Shown one piece after another: positions 23,701 through 35,700 of a stretch of DNA of 64,000 nucleotides. The number at the start of each line of letters is the position of its first letter. Within the stretch, counting starts at the first letter, position 1. The stretch is from Capitulum mitella. Lineage: Eukaryota > Arthropoda > Thecostraca > Pollicipedomorpha > Pollicipedidae. The notes below the pieces were generated by a model. That model was not told the DNA's origin, did no database searches, and saw only the letters and a program-made list of their open reading frames with translations. Both the position numbers and the translations under genes were made by a program. The stretch is taken from contig CP099839.1 in NCBI GenBank assembly GCA_030062745.1, forward strand, positions 935,001 through 999,000. The letters run 5' to 3'.

Positions 23701-26700
23701 ACAGCCCGACCCGGCACGAGCCGTGGTCGCCGGCTCCGCCCGCAGATCGGACGGCCGTGACCGCGCCGTCTGGGTCACCTCCAACCCGGCCTCGGCTGCA
23801 CCGGCGGACGCCATCGACCCGGACGGGCATTCACTCCTAATCAGGCTCGTTCGGTGCCGCGTTAATTTCCGAGTCATTTGTTTTAGCCGCTCCCGATGCC
23901 CATTGATCGCGCCCCCTATAGATTTGTTTTGAATGGGTTCTGATTACACATATTCAGGGCTGTAATTATAGAAAGCTCGCGGCTGCCGGGATGATCGGAT
24001 GCGTGTTTGTCACGGGCCGCGGTGGGGGGGGGGGGACGGTAGAGGACGCGTCCGGCGTGTGCTGCGGCCGTATGACCCGGCCTCACGTGGCCGCCTGACG
24101 GCCCGAGCGTTCACCAGCGCTGGCGGCTCACGAAGCGTCCTGCTCGCGCGGTACCGGCTGTCCAGGGAGCGGCGAACGCGTCACGGCAAACGAGTCGTGG
24201 ATCGTCCGCCGGCCAGACGCCCAAGGTAAGCGAGGCCGCTGCGAAGTGGAGGCGACGGCGACGCGGCCTGATCGCGACAACGCCACGGTCACGGCGGCGT
24301 CACGGCGACCGGCGAGGACCCATCCGGCTCCCCCACCTGCCGCCAGGACACCCGGGTATGCCGCCGGCGGGGGACACTGCATACTGTATGCCGATCGTCC
24401 ATCAAGTATTTGTTTTAGCGGCGGCCGCGGTCGATGGCCGCAAAGAGCACTAATTACTGCGCGGCACGAGCCGCCGCCGGAGCCGTTATTAAATCCGCTA
24501 TTGATCGGCGACTCTTTACAGGCGGGGCGCCCAGTCGATGGACAAGTCACAATAATCAATGTATAAATTTGCATTCGATAACGCCGCTCGCCGTCGCCTA
24601 ATCCGCTGATTTAGAACAGCAATAAATCCCCATCCAGCGGAGCTTTTATTGAATATGAAAATCCCCATTCGTAAATCGTCGCTTGATAAAGGTAGCGATG
24701 GCAGCGCGGCGACACGAGAACGTGACGCCGCGGCCGTCCTGGAGCGCGAACGGACCGACCCAACGCCGCTCCGCGCCATCCTGGCCGTCCACGAAGGACT
24801 GATCCACCTCGGCCATCCTGAAGGACGGGCGGGTCATTACGGGTCACCGACACAGGGAGGCGGCGGTCTGCCATTGTCAGACATGCCGCATCAACTATGG
24901 GCCTTCCAAAGACGTTGGTGACGTGGTTGCCGGCTTAACTGTGTGTGGAGCTCACCAGAGCTCATCCGCTTAACACTCATCCCATGGTCGCAATCCGACG
25001 CTCTGGCCCGGATCTCGGGCCCGACACACACACCTGACCGACGGACCGTTCCCTGCCGCTCTGGCCCGGGGCTCGGTCCGACACACACCTGACCGTCGGA
25101 CGGCTCCCCGCGTCGCACGCTCACCTGGGCTGAGGGACTGGCGGCGGCGTCGGCGGCCGGACGCTCGTCGGCGGCAGCCGTCGGCTCCGACTTCATCGCC
25201 TGCGACGCCTCGGTCAGGATGTGCGCGATCCGCTCATCGGCGACCGTCTCCTCCGGCCGGCCCGCCAGCGAGGCGCGCGAGTCCTTGGCTGCGGCCGGAC
25301 CGGGCACAGCGTTACACGGGGAAGCGACACGCAGACACACATGGACACGGTCACACGGGCCGCGGGGCCATGCCGGCCTCGGCCGGCAGGCACGTGGTCT
25401 CTGTCGTAAAATGAGAAAGAAGTCAGAGCCATAAATCAATACGAAATAGTTATTGTAGCAACAGGCAATACAGTGTTATGTTAAACTTTGTTTCAATACC
25501 GAAATGAACTGTGTCTCCCTGTCAAATCAGGGACACAAAATATTCATTATCCAGGGCGGGGTACGGCTCATATTTTATTTATACACGATTCAAACAAAGA
25601 GCGTAGGAAACGATGGTGCGTCAGATGATTCCCAGTGTGATAGTGGTAGCGTGTGTGACTGATGGTGCACGCAGTGGGGGGCCGGAAGCGGGAGACGACT
25701 CTTGACGCTTGGGGCCCCGAACATCCGTGTGTGGTCGTCCGAGCCTCGGTCCGGCCCGGCGGCGCTGCGCGCCCGTCCCCCCCCCCCCCACTGCCGACCG
25801 GCGTGTGATTTACGCGGTCGGGCGGCGGTGACGGCCGGGTCGGCCTGAGCCGGCCGCCGGCGCCCGGACACGTTCCGCCGCCGCCGCCGGCCGCCGAATC
25901 GGCCGCTGGATCGGCCGCCAGCTATCAGGATTAGCCGGGCCGCCTCAAATCATATCGGCGAACAGGTGCAGCCGGCGGAGCCGGGCCGGCCGGCCCCTCC
26001 CCGCCGGCCGGCGGCCGCGCCGCCCCACGCCGGCATGCCCCAGCTCTTCACTATTGATTCGCCACTGTTAATAGCGCTTATTTGCATTATAAATAATCAC
26101 ATCAGGCCAGTCCACTTCTTCAAATGAGAGGGGCGGCCGGCCGGGAGAGGGGACGGCCGCGCCTGCCCGCCGAGGGGGAGATCGATCCCCGAGAGAGCAG
26201 CGCGGGGCGTACCTGATCCGCGCCGCCAGGGGCGCCCACCGGGCCGCATCGCGGCTCCGCTCTGCCCGGCCCGGCCTGATCAGATAGCGGCCGACGCTCC
26301 GATGGCGGTCGGCGGGCCGCGGCCGCCGCCGCCCGGCCGTGCCGCCGTTTGGCGTCGGCGGCGACGTTCCAGCGCCGGCGGCTCGCCGCCTCTCTGTTTA
26401 CCGGCCAGACGAGCCGTTACGGGCCCGGCGCGACGCCCGCTGCCGGGCCAGCCCCGTCAGCAGCGCCCACTGACGACGATTCAGAGGCGGCGGCAGCCGG
26501 CCGATGACCGCAGCCCGTGCCGTCCGCTGCCACACGCGGCACGCCGACACCGGTTCTGCGCCGCCCGCCGGCCGTCCAGGCGAAAAACGCCCGGCGCCGG
26601 CGACGCGGCGCCACCGCGCGTCACATGTACACGCTGGCGGGTGTAGCGAGTCCCACTACGACACCCGGCTCACCCGATAAAAGAGTGCGATAGATATCGA

Positions 26701-29700
26701 CGGACAAAGCCGCCTTTTCAGCGATCGGCCGGCGGCGCGGCGGCCACAATGGCCGGGCCTGTTCTCGGCGGGACGTATCCGTCCGCCGATAAGCCACTGA
26801 CAGCGCCCCTTTCTGAGCCCGCACCGTCCGCAGCGGCCTGCCGCGCCGGCCGCTATTTGTTCAGCCATCAATACAATCGATCTTTGCACAGCGCAGACCG
26901 GCGGGAGGGACGACCTAGCTCGGGGGTCGGACGCCACGCCGCCGCGGACGGCGCGCTCCGGCGGCGGCGGCCGTCCCGCGCCGACCTCCTCCGGCCGCCG
27001 GTTCGCCGAACACGGCCCGCTCATCTGGCGCGTGTTGATCCAGCGGCCCGCGCACAATCGGCAAGTCACCGCGCCGGATGGCGGCCGCGGCCCGGCCCGG
27101 CCCGCCGATACCGACGACGATGACGACGATGATTAAAAGGCGATCAGCGGCTGGTGATGAGCACTGCCGACGCCGGGCGACGAGCGACGGCGTCACCGGG
27201 CGGCAGGCCGGCGACGGCGGCCTTTGTGCGTCAGGGCTGGCCTCTCCGCACCGCTTCCAGTCCGTCCAGTTTCGCGCGTGTTTGAATTGGCACTCACCTT
27301 GACGTGTCAGCCGTTTCCGCGCCGGAACACGCCCGCGTCGCGCGGCTATCGTGCGATACGCCCGGACAGCGTCTGTCGCCAGCTTGTCCGCCGAACAGGC
27401 GCCAAAAAACCGTCGCGCCGGAACAAGAGGGAACAAGCGCGCCGATTCCATCTGCGCTGTTGGGTGTCGCCGGTGGGGCCGAAGCTGCGGCCGCCGGCGC
27501 CGAGCGGTATCGGACGCCTGGAGCCGTCACCCTCCGCACCGGTGGACAGACACAAGGCGTCCGGCGGACACCCGACAGGCCCCGGCGGCCGGACAGTCGG
27601 AGGACGCCCGCCGGACAGCCTCTGTCAGAGAGAGGGGCCGGGGGCGCCGGCGGCGGGCTGTCCCGCGCGCCGGCCCGTGCAGTGGCCGCGGCCGTACGTC
27701 CGGATGACGAACGGACGCTGCGCGACCAGCACGGCCGGCCGTGCCCGGCCGCCGTTCATAAACAGGCGGGTGTCGGCGTTTTTGCCGGCCGACACCTGTC
27801 GACGGCCGGCGGCGGCCAGCTTATCGCGCGAATCGTGCCTTTTTGCCGGCGGCCCTGGTTTATTGGGCGACCGCCGGGAATTTGGGGGTGGGCGCGCGAC
27901 CCGCGCCCTGCTAAATCACGCTGCACACACAGTGCCGGACTATGGCGGCAACAGAGGGCAGAGCTGGCGATCGCCGTCCGGTGGGCTCCGGTCCCTGCGG
28001 CCTTCCCACCGAACCGTGCAGTCGGAATTACCGAACAGGAGAAAACACAAGTTCCACATACAACACGATCGGTTCACGACTGTCACATCCTGTTTGCGCT
28101 GTAAATCGAGCAAACGTGACAAACGCGGGCGCAGTCCAGTGCCAGACAGCTGCTGAGAATGTGGGGTTTTGTCGTTTGACCTTCCTCAGCGCCGGTCTTT
28201 GGTTGAACTGGTGCCAGCCGCAACAGTGCCGTCCCCTCCCCCTCGCTGTCGCCAGTCGTCCCCCGTCGTGTGACACGCCGTATCGGTGGCCCCGACCCGC
28301 CGGCCGCCGCCGCGGCCACCATCCATCCCCGCTACACCTGTCGAAAACGATGGGCAACTGCACAAATATTATCGGAGAAAATACGACCGCGTCGCGGCGA
28401 TGTCGCGTTCGACGACAGCGGCGGCGACGCGGCGTCGGCGCCGACGGACGTCGACAGCGGCGCGGCGGGACGTGGAGAAATGACCGCGGCGGCCGGCGCG
28501 CCGCGAACAATAGCCGCCGACCGCGGCCGTGCCAGCGCCCGCCGCGCCGGTTTATAATTGGGCGGCGCGCGGCGCGGCTGCGGTCCGCGCTGGACGTCCG
28601 GCCGCGCCGAGACCGATGGCGGCGCCGGCGGCCGTCGGCGGCGACACGGGCAGCGGCCGCCGGCGATAATCGGTCGGCGACGTCCGGCCCGCGGCGCGCC
28701 AACACAAGCGGACGCGGTGGACAGCCGCGCCGCCGCCGCCGCCGCCGGCGACGGGCTTCCGGCTTCTCGGACGACCCCTGGGACCGGCCGCGGTCGGACC
28801 CCGTGCCAGACCGCAGCCGCCGCCGCCGCCACGCCGTCTCCGCCGACCGCGGACACCGGCCGCCCGCCGGCTGCTGACCCGCCGGTCGGTCGGCGGATGA
28901 CCCTGCTGGCTCCGCCCCGGCCAATGGCTGGCGACACCATGGCAGCCGCCACGACGGCCGCCGCCGCCGCCGCCGCCGCCGCGACACGCAGCGACCGATG
29001 GCGGCGGCGATAAAACGCGGCTCGGCTCCGCCGCGCCGATACGATCGTGGCGCACCGCTCCAATGTTTTAATATCATATCGCAGAAAGGATCTCTCGCTA
29101 TTTTATGGAAGACGTATCTCGCGATGAATTCTGTATGCTAATTTATTACCCGGCGTAGCAGCTTCGGCAGTGTTCGGCCGCCATATCGCGGCTCCTTCTC
29201 CCGGCTGACGGATTTATTAATTCGCATCGAGAGCGGCGCGGCGCGGCGCGGCGCCGCCGCCGCTGCCCGATTACGCGCGCTCATTGTGCGCCGGCCCGCC
29301 CCGGCGCGCGCTTTTGTTTTCCGGTCCCCGGTCGGCCGGTGAAATCACGATCGATATGCAATCAATTGAAATTCAGCGCGCCGTTGTCAGCTCGGGCTGG
29401 CGGCGGCGGTGGCGGCGAGGGCCGGCCAATTAAAGGCAGCCGCGCGTCAGGCTCGACGGCCGACAGACGTCACTGTTCGACGGCATGACGTCACTGGAGC
29501 GCGGGGCAGCGTCCCCGAACATGGCCGGTCGTCTCCCGCCGACTCCAGCAGTAAATTGTCTGTCGGACTGATATGCCCTGACGCCCACCTGATACGCGTA
29601 CACACGCCACCCAAGACAGACCAAGAGCGCCGGGCCTGTCCTTCATGAGTGGTTATCCGAGCGGGCCTGTGTTCGGTGAGTGGTTATCCCATCGGGTCTG

Positions 29701-32700
29701 TCCTTCGTCAGTGGTCATCCACGCGGGCCTGTCCCTCGTGAGCTGTCGTCCGAGCGCGGCGCGAGCGGCGGCCGCGGCCGGACGGCTGACGGCTGCCGGA
29801 ACAATCGACAGGACCGGCGGCCGCCGCGGCCGCCGCGGCTCGGCAGCCGTGACGCAACGGCCGAAGCAGCTTACAAGACGGGCCGGCGCGCCCCGCCGCG
29901 GTCATTAGCAAAGCCGGCTTTCGCCGTGCACGTCGCCTCGCGTTAGCCACGGCCGAGCGGAATCATTTCGATGTGATCCGCCGGGCGCCGGGTGTGCCGG
30001 TCGGCCCGGTCCGGTCCGGCACTGTCCCGTCCGGTCCGGCGCCGTCGGTCACTGTCGATCGAGTCACCGCCCGCTCCTGCCGTGCCGCGGCGCGGTCCGG
30101 CAGCAGACTGGTCCCGTCCCGGTCCTGCCCCGGTCCGGCGGAAGTCCCGTCCTGGCCCGCCGGGCCCTGTCGAACTCGGTCGGCGCGCCGGTCAAGCGGC
30201 GGCGGCTCAAAGCAGTCCGGCTGTCCAGCCTGACACGGGCCATCCATTTACCATCGGCCCATGTCGCCGCCGCCCGGCGCCAATCGGCTGCGCAAATAAA
30301 CACGGCCGCCGCTGACAAATTCGCCCGAGAGCCGGCCTGTTTCGCCGACAGCGGCCACGGACGACGCGGCACGCCCCGCCACCCTGTAGTGAGCCGGCGA
30401 TGTGGCCGTGTCGGGACGCGAGAGGTGCAGAACGGACGGGCGGAAACGGCGCACCGACTCCGCACATTCTCAGCAATGGCCAGTAGAAAATCCGAACTGA
30501 AAACTTACGGCGGACGTGAGGCGGGGACGGTGGAACCGCATCCGGCCCGAAATGCTGGAAGAGCATGGCTGAGGTTTCCAAAAGGAAGGACTGTCTCGAA
30601 CTGATGCCCCTGCTTAAGATCTGTTTTTTTCCCGGATTTCCGGCCCTCTGGTAACTCAATGGGATGCTCAGAGACAACGTCTTCTTAAGCAGCAATTCAA
30701 AGTGGCGACTCTGGTTAGATTTCGGGATCGTTGGAAATCTCAGTCAAACCCTCCCGCCAGTTACATAACACGCCCTGCCCCTACGCGCCAAATGACGTCA
30801 GAAGTTGCAGCGCTGAGCGACTGCAGTAATCAAACGTGTCACGAAATAACACAACCAACGACGGCTAGTACTCCTCCGCAGCAGAGCTCATAAATCCGCA
30901 CGACAGAAAACCAGATGGGCAAGATGTCTAAAGCACCAGCTGGCGTGTGGACGTACTTCATGAGAAGAATCTCAGACCAATGTTCCTTAGATATGCTGTT
31001 TCAAGTAGTGAAGCTCATTTAAACTGCGCGGCATGGCCACTGGCCAGCGCTGCTGCGACAATACAGGGAGTCGGCCCGGCCACCAGCAGCCCCTGTCGGG
31101 AGTCGGCCCAGCCACCAGCAGCCCCTGACGGGAGTCGGCCCAGCCACCAGCAGCCCCTGGCGGGAGTCGGCCCAGCCACCAGCAGCCCCTGCCGGGAGTC
31201 GGCCCAGCCACCAGCAGCCCCTGGCGGGCCGTCACCAGTCCCCCGCTCGGCGGCGGCCGGTCGAGCAGCGTCGGCCTCCGTTTTTGCCGGCGGGCCGCAC
31301 CAAAAACGGGCGCCCGGCCAGAGAGCCAGATGACAACCGTCATCGGTCGGCAGCGGGGACGCGGCGCAGCTGCCCGGCCGTTTATTGCTCTTGAAAACTG
31401 ATCACAAACCGTGATCAGTGGCGGCGGCCCGAGTGAGTCGATCCGGCCGGCCGACGCTCGGAGAGAGGCCGGGAACAGCCAGCCGAACGGCAAATGGCTC
31501 CTATCCCGGCAAATACAGGTTCGCCGCCGGAATCCGGCGTAAAATATGGTGTCGATTTTTCTTTGATCCGGCATTCAGCGCGGCACAATGGACGTAAATT
31601 ACCCGGCCTTATCCCGGCCCATTTCGACACATTTCCAATGGTATAAAAAGTACAAATCCGCGGGCCAGGAGTTAAGCATTATTTATGGGTGTTGTCGGCG
31701 GACAAGAAAGTGTGAGTGCGTATGAATGGGAGCATCGCGCTGCAAAAGGTGCACTGCGAACACAGAGCGTCCGGGCGCACAGAGGAAGGGACAGAACCCG
31801 AGCGGGAGAGACAGAGAACAGGTGGCTGACGCAGACGGGTCGGCGGGCGCAGGACCGCAGAGCGAGAGTTAGCGAGCGGCAGACTGGAAAAGAGCGGGGA
31901 GAGAGCGATAGAGGGAGGGTGGCATGGAGTGGAAGTAAGAGTGGGGCACAATTAGAGAACAAGAGGGTGGGGACCAGAAGGGTATTTGCCCGCAGCCCAT
32001 GGCAATTAACGCTTCACAGGCCACCTCCATCAATCAAAGTCCGTTTACCAGACCGCCATTTTCCCGGACTTCAGCACAAAATACAAGCTAATCATAGCCT
32101 AACTTTTCAGCGGAAAGGATGAGCAGCAGCAATTTAAGCGCTCCTCGAAATTGATGCGCGTCAGGCACGTCATGCCTGAAACTGATATGCCGCCAGGCAA
32201 ATCAGGCACCGCTGGACGAGAAAAAAACGCGGCGTGGCCGCCGGCCAGCCTGGGAACGACAGAGATTGAATGCCTTTTATGAATGAAGCTAAAAGAAAAC
32301 CGGCTTCCATGGACGGAACTTGAGCGACGGCGAGCACCACCAGTTGTCTGAAAGAGGATCAATCATCTCCGATTGGTTTCTGGAGCACCGCCAGTGACAA
32401 TGGTCCTGCATGTTCTGACCGGGCTGGTGAGAGAGAACGAATAGGTCTAGCTAACTACGTCTCTCTGTCGTGATTGGCGGGCATTCCCCGTCGTGCTTCC
32501 AGCGAACAATATCTACTGACTTCTCGTTCGCCACTAACCAGTGACCCAACCAGGGAGTGCTCTGTACGTCACCAGTTCTTTGTGACGCTCTATCATCAGC
32601 CCTCTCTCTGTGGCCAGACCCCCTCAGCGAGCGCGCTCTCCGTCGCCAGCCCCTGCAGTGCGCCCGGACGACGGTCGTCGCCGCGTCTGGCGCTTGCACA

Positions 32701-35700
32701 GGCGATTTCCAGCGGCGGCCATCCATCAGGTCGGCGGGCGCCCTGCACTGCCGGCCGGCCGCCACAAAAACCCAACCAGATCATAATTACAAACAAGATC
32801 GATGGCGGCGGCGCGATCACGTAGCGGCGATACCCGGGCCGCGCGCGCTAAACAAACGGCCGGTGACACTGGCCAGGCGGCCGGCGGCGGCGCCGCGTCG
32901 GGCGGCCGCTCTCGGCCGCCGGCGTCATCCCGGCTGGACGGCCGGCCGGCACTCGCCCCGAGGACCGTCCGCCCACCGCCAGGGGGCGTCGCCGCCGTTC
33001 TCAGAACGTGGCGAGCCTGCGAGGGAGACCTCGGCTTCCCATGGAAGCGTGGTTAGCGCCCGCGAGCGGGGCCGACCCGTCGAACGGCCGATCCGGCGGC
33101 CGGCGCCGGCGCGCCGTTCGCCCGCTGACGGACAGGCGGCCGCCGCCGCCGACAGCGGCCAAATGAACTCATCAGCGTCGGCCGCGCTGCGTGGGCGCCG
33201 CTGATGGGCGTGCCCGGCCGTGCCACGCGCACCGTCATAAACTCCATCAGCCGGCCGGGCCGGCGACACTGCCCCGGCGCCCCCCTGCCGCGGCCGGCCG
33301 GCTCGCCGGATCGGGTTCGGCGCCGGCGGCCGGGCGGACCGGCCGGCCGGCGGCGGTCTGGCGACCGGCCGGGCGCCATGACGCGGCCGCGGGCCCGGCC
33401 CTGCAGGCGCCCCGCTGCTGGGCGTCCCGCCGCGGGCCGCCGGTCGCCGGCAGGGGGCGCCCGGCCGCCGTCACGTGTCCGGTGTCGATAAATAACGCCG
33501 CCCAGCAGAAATGATTGGCCGCGACACGGAAAGAGCGGGCCGGCATTGTTTCTTATTGGCGATACCGTGCAGGACGTGCAAACGTGGCGGCGCCGGCTGA
33601 AAGCGGGCGCCGCCGCCGCCGCGGCCGGGCGGGCGGTCGGCCGCGACGCGGCTGCTCGGCGGGAGACGCCGCCCGGCCGGCCGGCCGCCGGCACCGTCAT
33701 CAATTATGACTGATTTGGACCGGTGGCAGGCGACCGTGCCACCCTGTGACCATCGGGGCCGCGAGCTGCGCACGTGAGACGCCCTGATGGATAGCGGAGC
33801 GGCCGGCCGAGATCGGCTCCGCCCCACGCGGCCGGCCGGGGAGCGCACCACACACACACACACACACCGGGCCGGACCGGCGACGGTCAGCCCGACAATG
33901 GCGGTGGCACGGCCAGCGGGGCGCCTCTGACGCTCGACAGCGCCGGAACGCAAACCGACAGACTGCTGCACCGCCGACCATACGGACTATACAGATCGAC
34001 GGCCGGTCAGTTCGGCCGGCCGGCGTCGCGGCGCCGACGCCACGCGCCGGCCCATGCGGCACCCGCACCGACAGGCCACTTTGCCGTTTTTCCCCGCTCC
34101 GGGCGCCGTTAACGAGACGCGGACAGGCCGGCCGGCCGCCGGACGGCAATTAGCCGGGCATAACCGGCGGACCACCCCTCTCAGATCTCGTTCAACGGCT
34201 GCCCTCTGACCCCATCGGGCGCCGTGAATAGATGATTGAAAGGTGGGCCGGCCGGCGGTGGCGGACGGGCCGGGCGCCGGCCGGCCGCTAGTCTCTCGCG
34301 GCCTCCCACGCCCTCGGCAACCGGCCCAGCCTCAAACCGGCCGCAAATTCCCCGCATACAAGCGACACGGAGCGCCGGGGGGGGGGGGGGCTCGACGGGC
34401 CGTCATGCGACATCATCCGTCGCGGGAGGATCGGCACTTCTGAAAGCGGGCACGCTCGGCTGGGCTCAGCGCACCTGACGGGTGCAAGACACCGAATTGG
34501 CCGGCGTCAGAGCCGCGGAACGTCGCCGGGATCAGAGCCGAGCGAAAGGCACCGCGCTCACTATTATCCGGGGCCGAGCGCCGGCCGGCCGGCCGGGCCG
34601 CCGCCGCGTCTCCGGTGCATCAAAATCCCGCCGCAGCCCGGCGGCCCGGTGCCCAAACATGGCGACCGGTTCGGCGGCGGCCGGCGATGCGGCGCTCGAT
34701 GCTGTCGCGGCTCAACAAGATTGGGCTACCAGCGCGGCGCGCGGCGCCCATCTCGGGACGCGGGGATTACCGCCGCAGCCGGCACCTGGCCGGCGGCGGC
34801 CGGCGCCGGCGCGGTCTGCGTCGCGCGGCGCTGGCGGCGTGTCGCCGGGACGGGCGCCGCTCCCACGGTCGGCGGCCGGCGGCGGTGTCGGCCGAGTCGA
34901 CGCTGCCAAAACAGGCGGCTCTCGGCACGTCGCGCGGCTCATGACAGCCGGTCTGAGGCCGCGCAGACGCCGGCGGCGGCCGACCGTGCGACAGCCTGAC
35001 GAGCGCCTTCAAACAGGCGGCCGACCGGGACGCACCGAGGCCGCGCCGGCCTCCCTCGGCGGCGCCTCTGACGGCCCGATCAGGGGCGTCCCGGGCACCG
35101 ACTGCCCGACGCCCGGCTGCCTCGAACGGGCCGCAGCGGGCCGCTCACGATCCCACGGCCGCACGTTTGTTCCCGGCTCGCCGTGCGCTCGCGTTTCGGA
35201 ATGACGTGCAACATGTCCGTCGGCCGACTGCCGGCGTCGGCGGCCATGTTCTCCGTGCCGACACGCCAGACACGGCCGCCGGGCGCGGACGAGGCCGCGG
35301 CACGGCGGCCCTCCCGGGCGGCGGCGGTCCGACCGAGCGCCGCCGGACGGACACCACCCAGTCCGGACACTGCGCGGCCCAGCTGGCCGGCAGCGGCCGC
35401 CGCCTCCGCCATTATCCTATTGGCCACGTGCTCGGCGGCTGATTCATAACGGCCGCTGATGGCGCTCAATGAGCTCGGCCGCTCAACAGCGCCGCAAACG
35501 AGGCCCGGCCGGAAGGTCGCCGCTGCCAGGCCGGCGCGTCGCCAGCGGCGGCCGTCGGCCGGCCGGGGCCCGTCTCCTGTCTGTCCGGCATCGACGGACA
35601 CACGGACCGCCCGACACCGACTCACGGTCCCTGACCGTCTTAGAACAGCAGACGTTCGACACGACAAGCCGTCGTCGCCGCCGATGATTCACGCAGAGGA

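Larger units (their letters stand above)
17142..25124 (-). other. ct: Intron of 8.0 kb between the two short linker exons
   Basis: Phase-0 intron. Holds the 55-base array (17,761-18,090), a MITE-like element (19,734-19,900), a 37-base array (about 20,980-21,430) and AT-rich islands near 18,330-18,390, 18,640-18,700, 20,770-20,900, 23,850-23,990 and 24,400-24,690. Many long open frames on both strands result from the scarcity of stop codons in CG-rich DNA. Confidence 0.8.
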
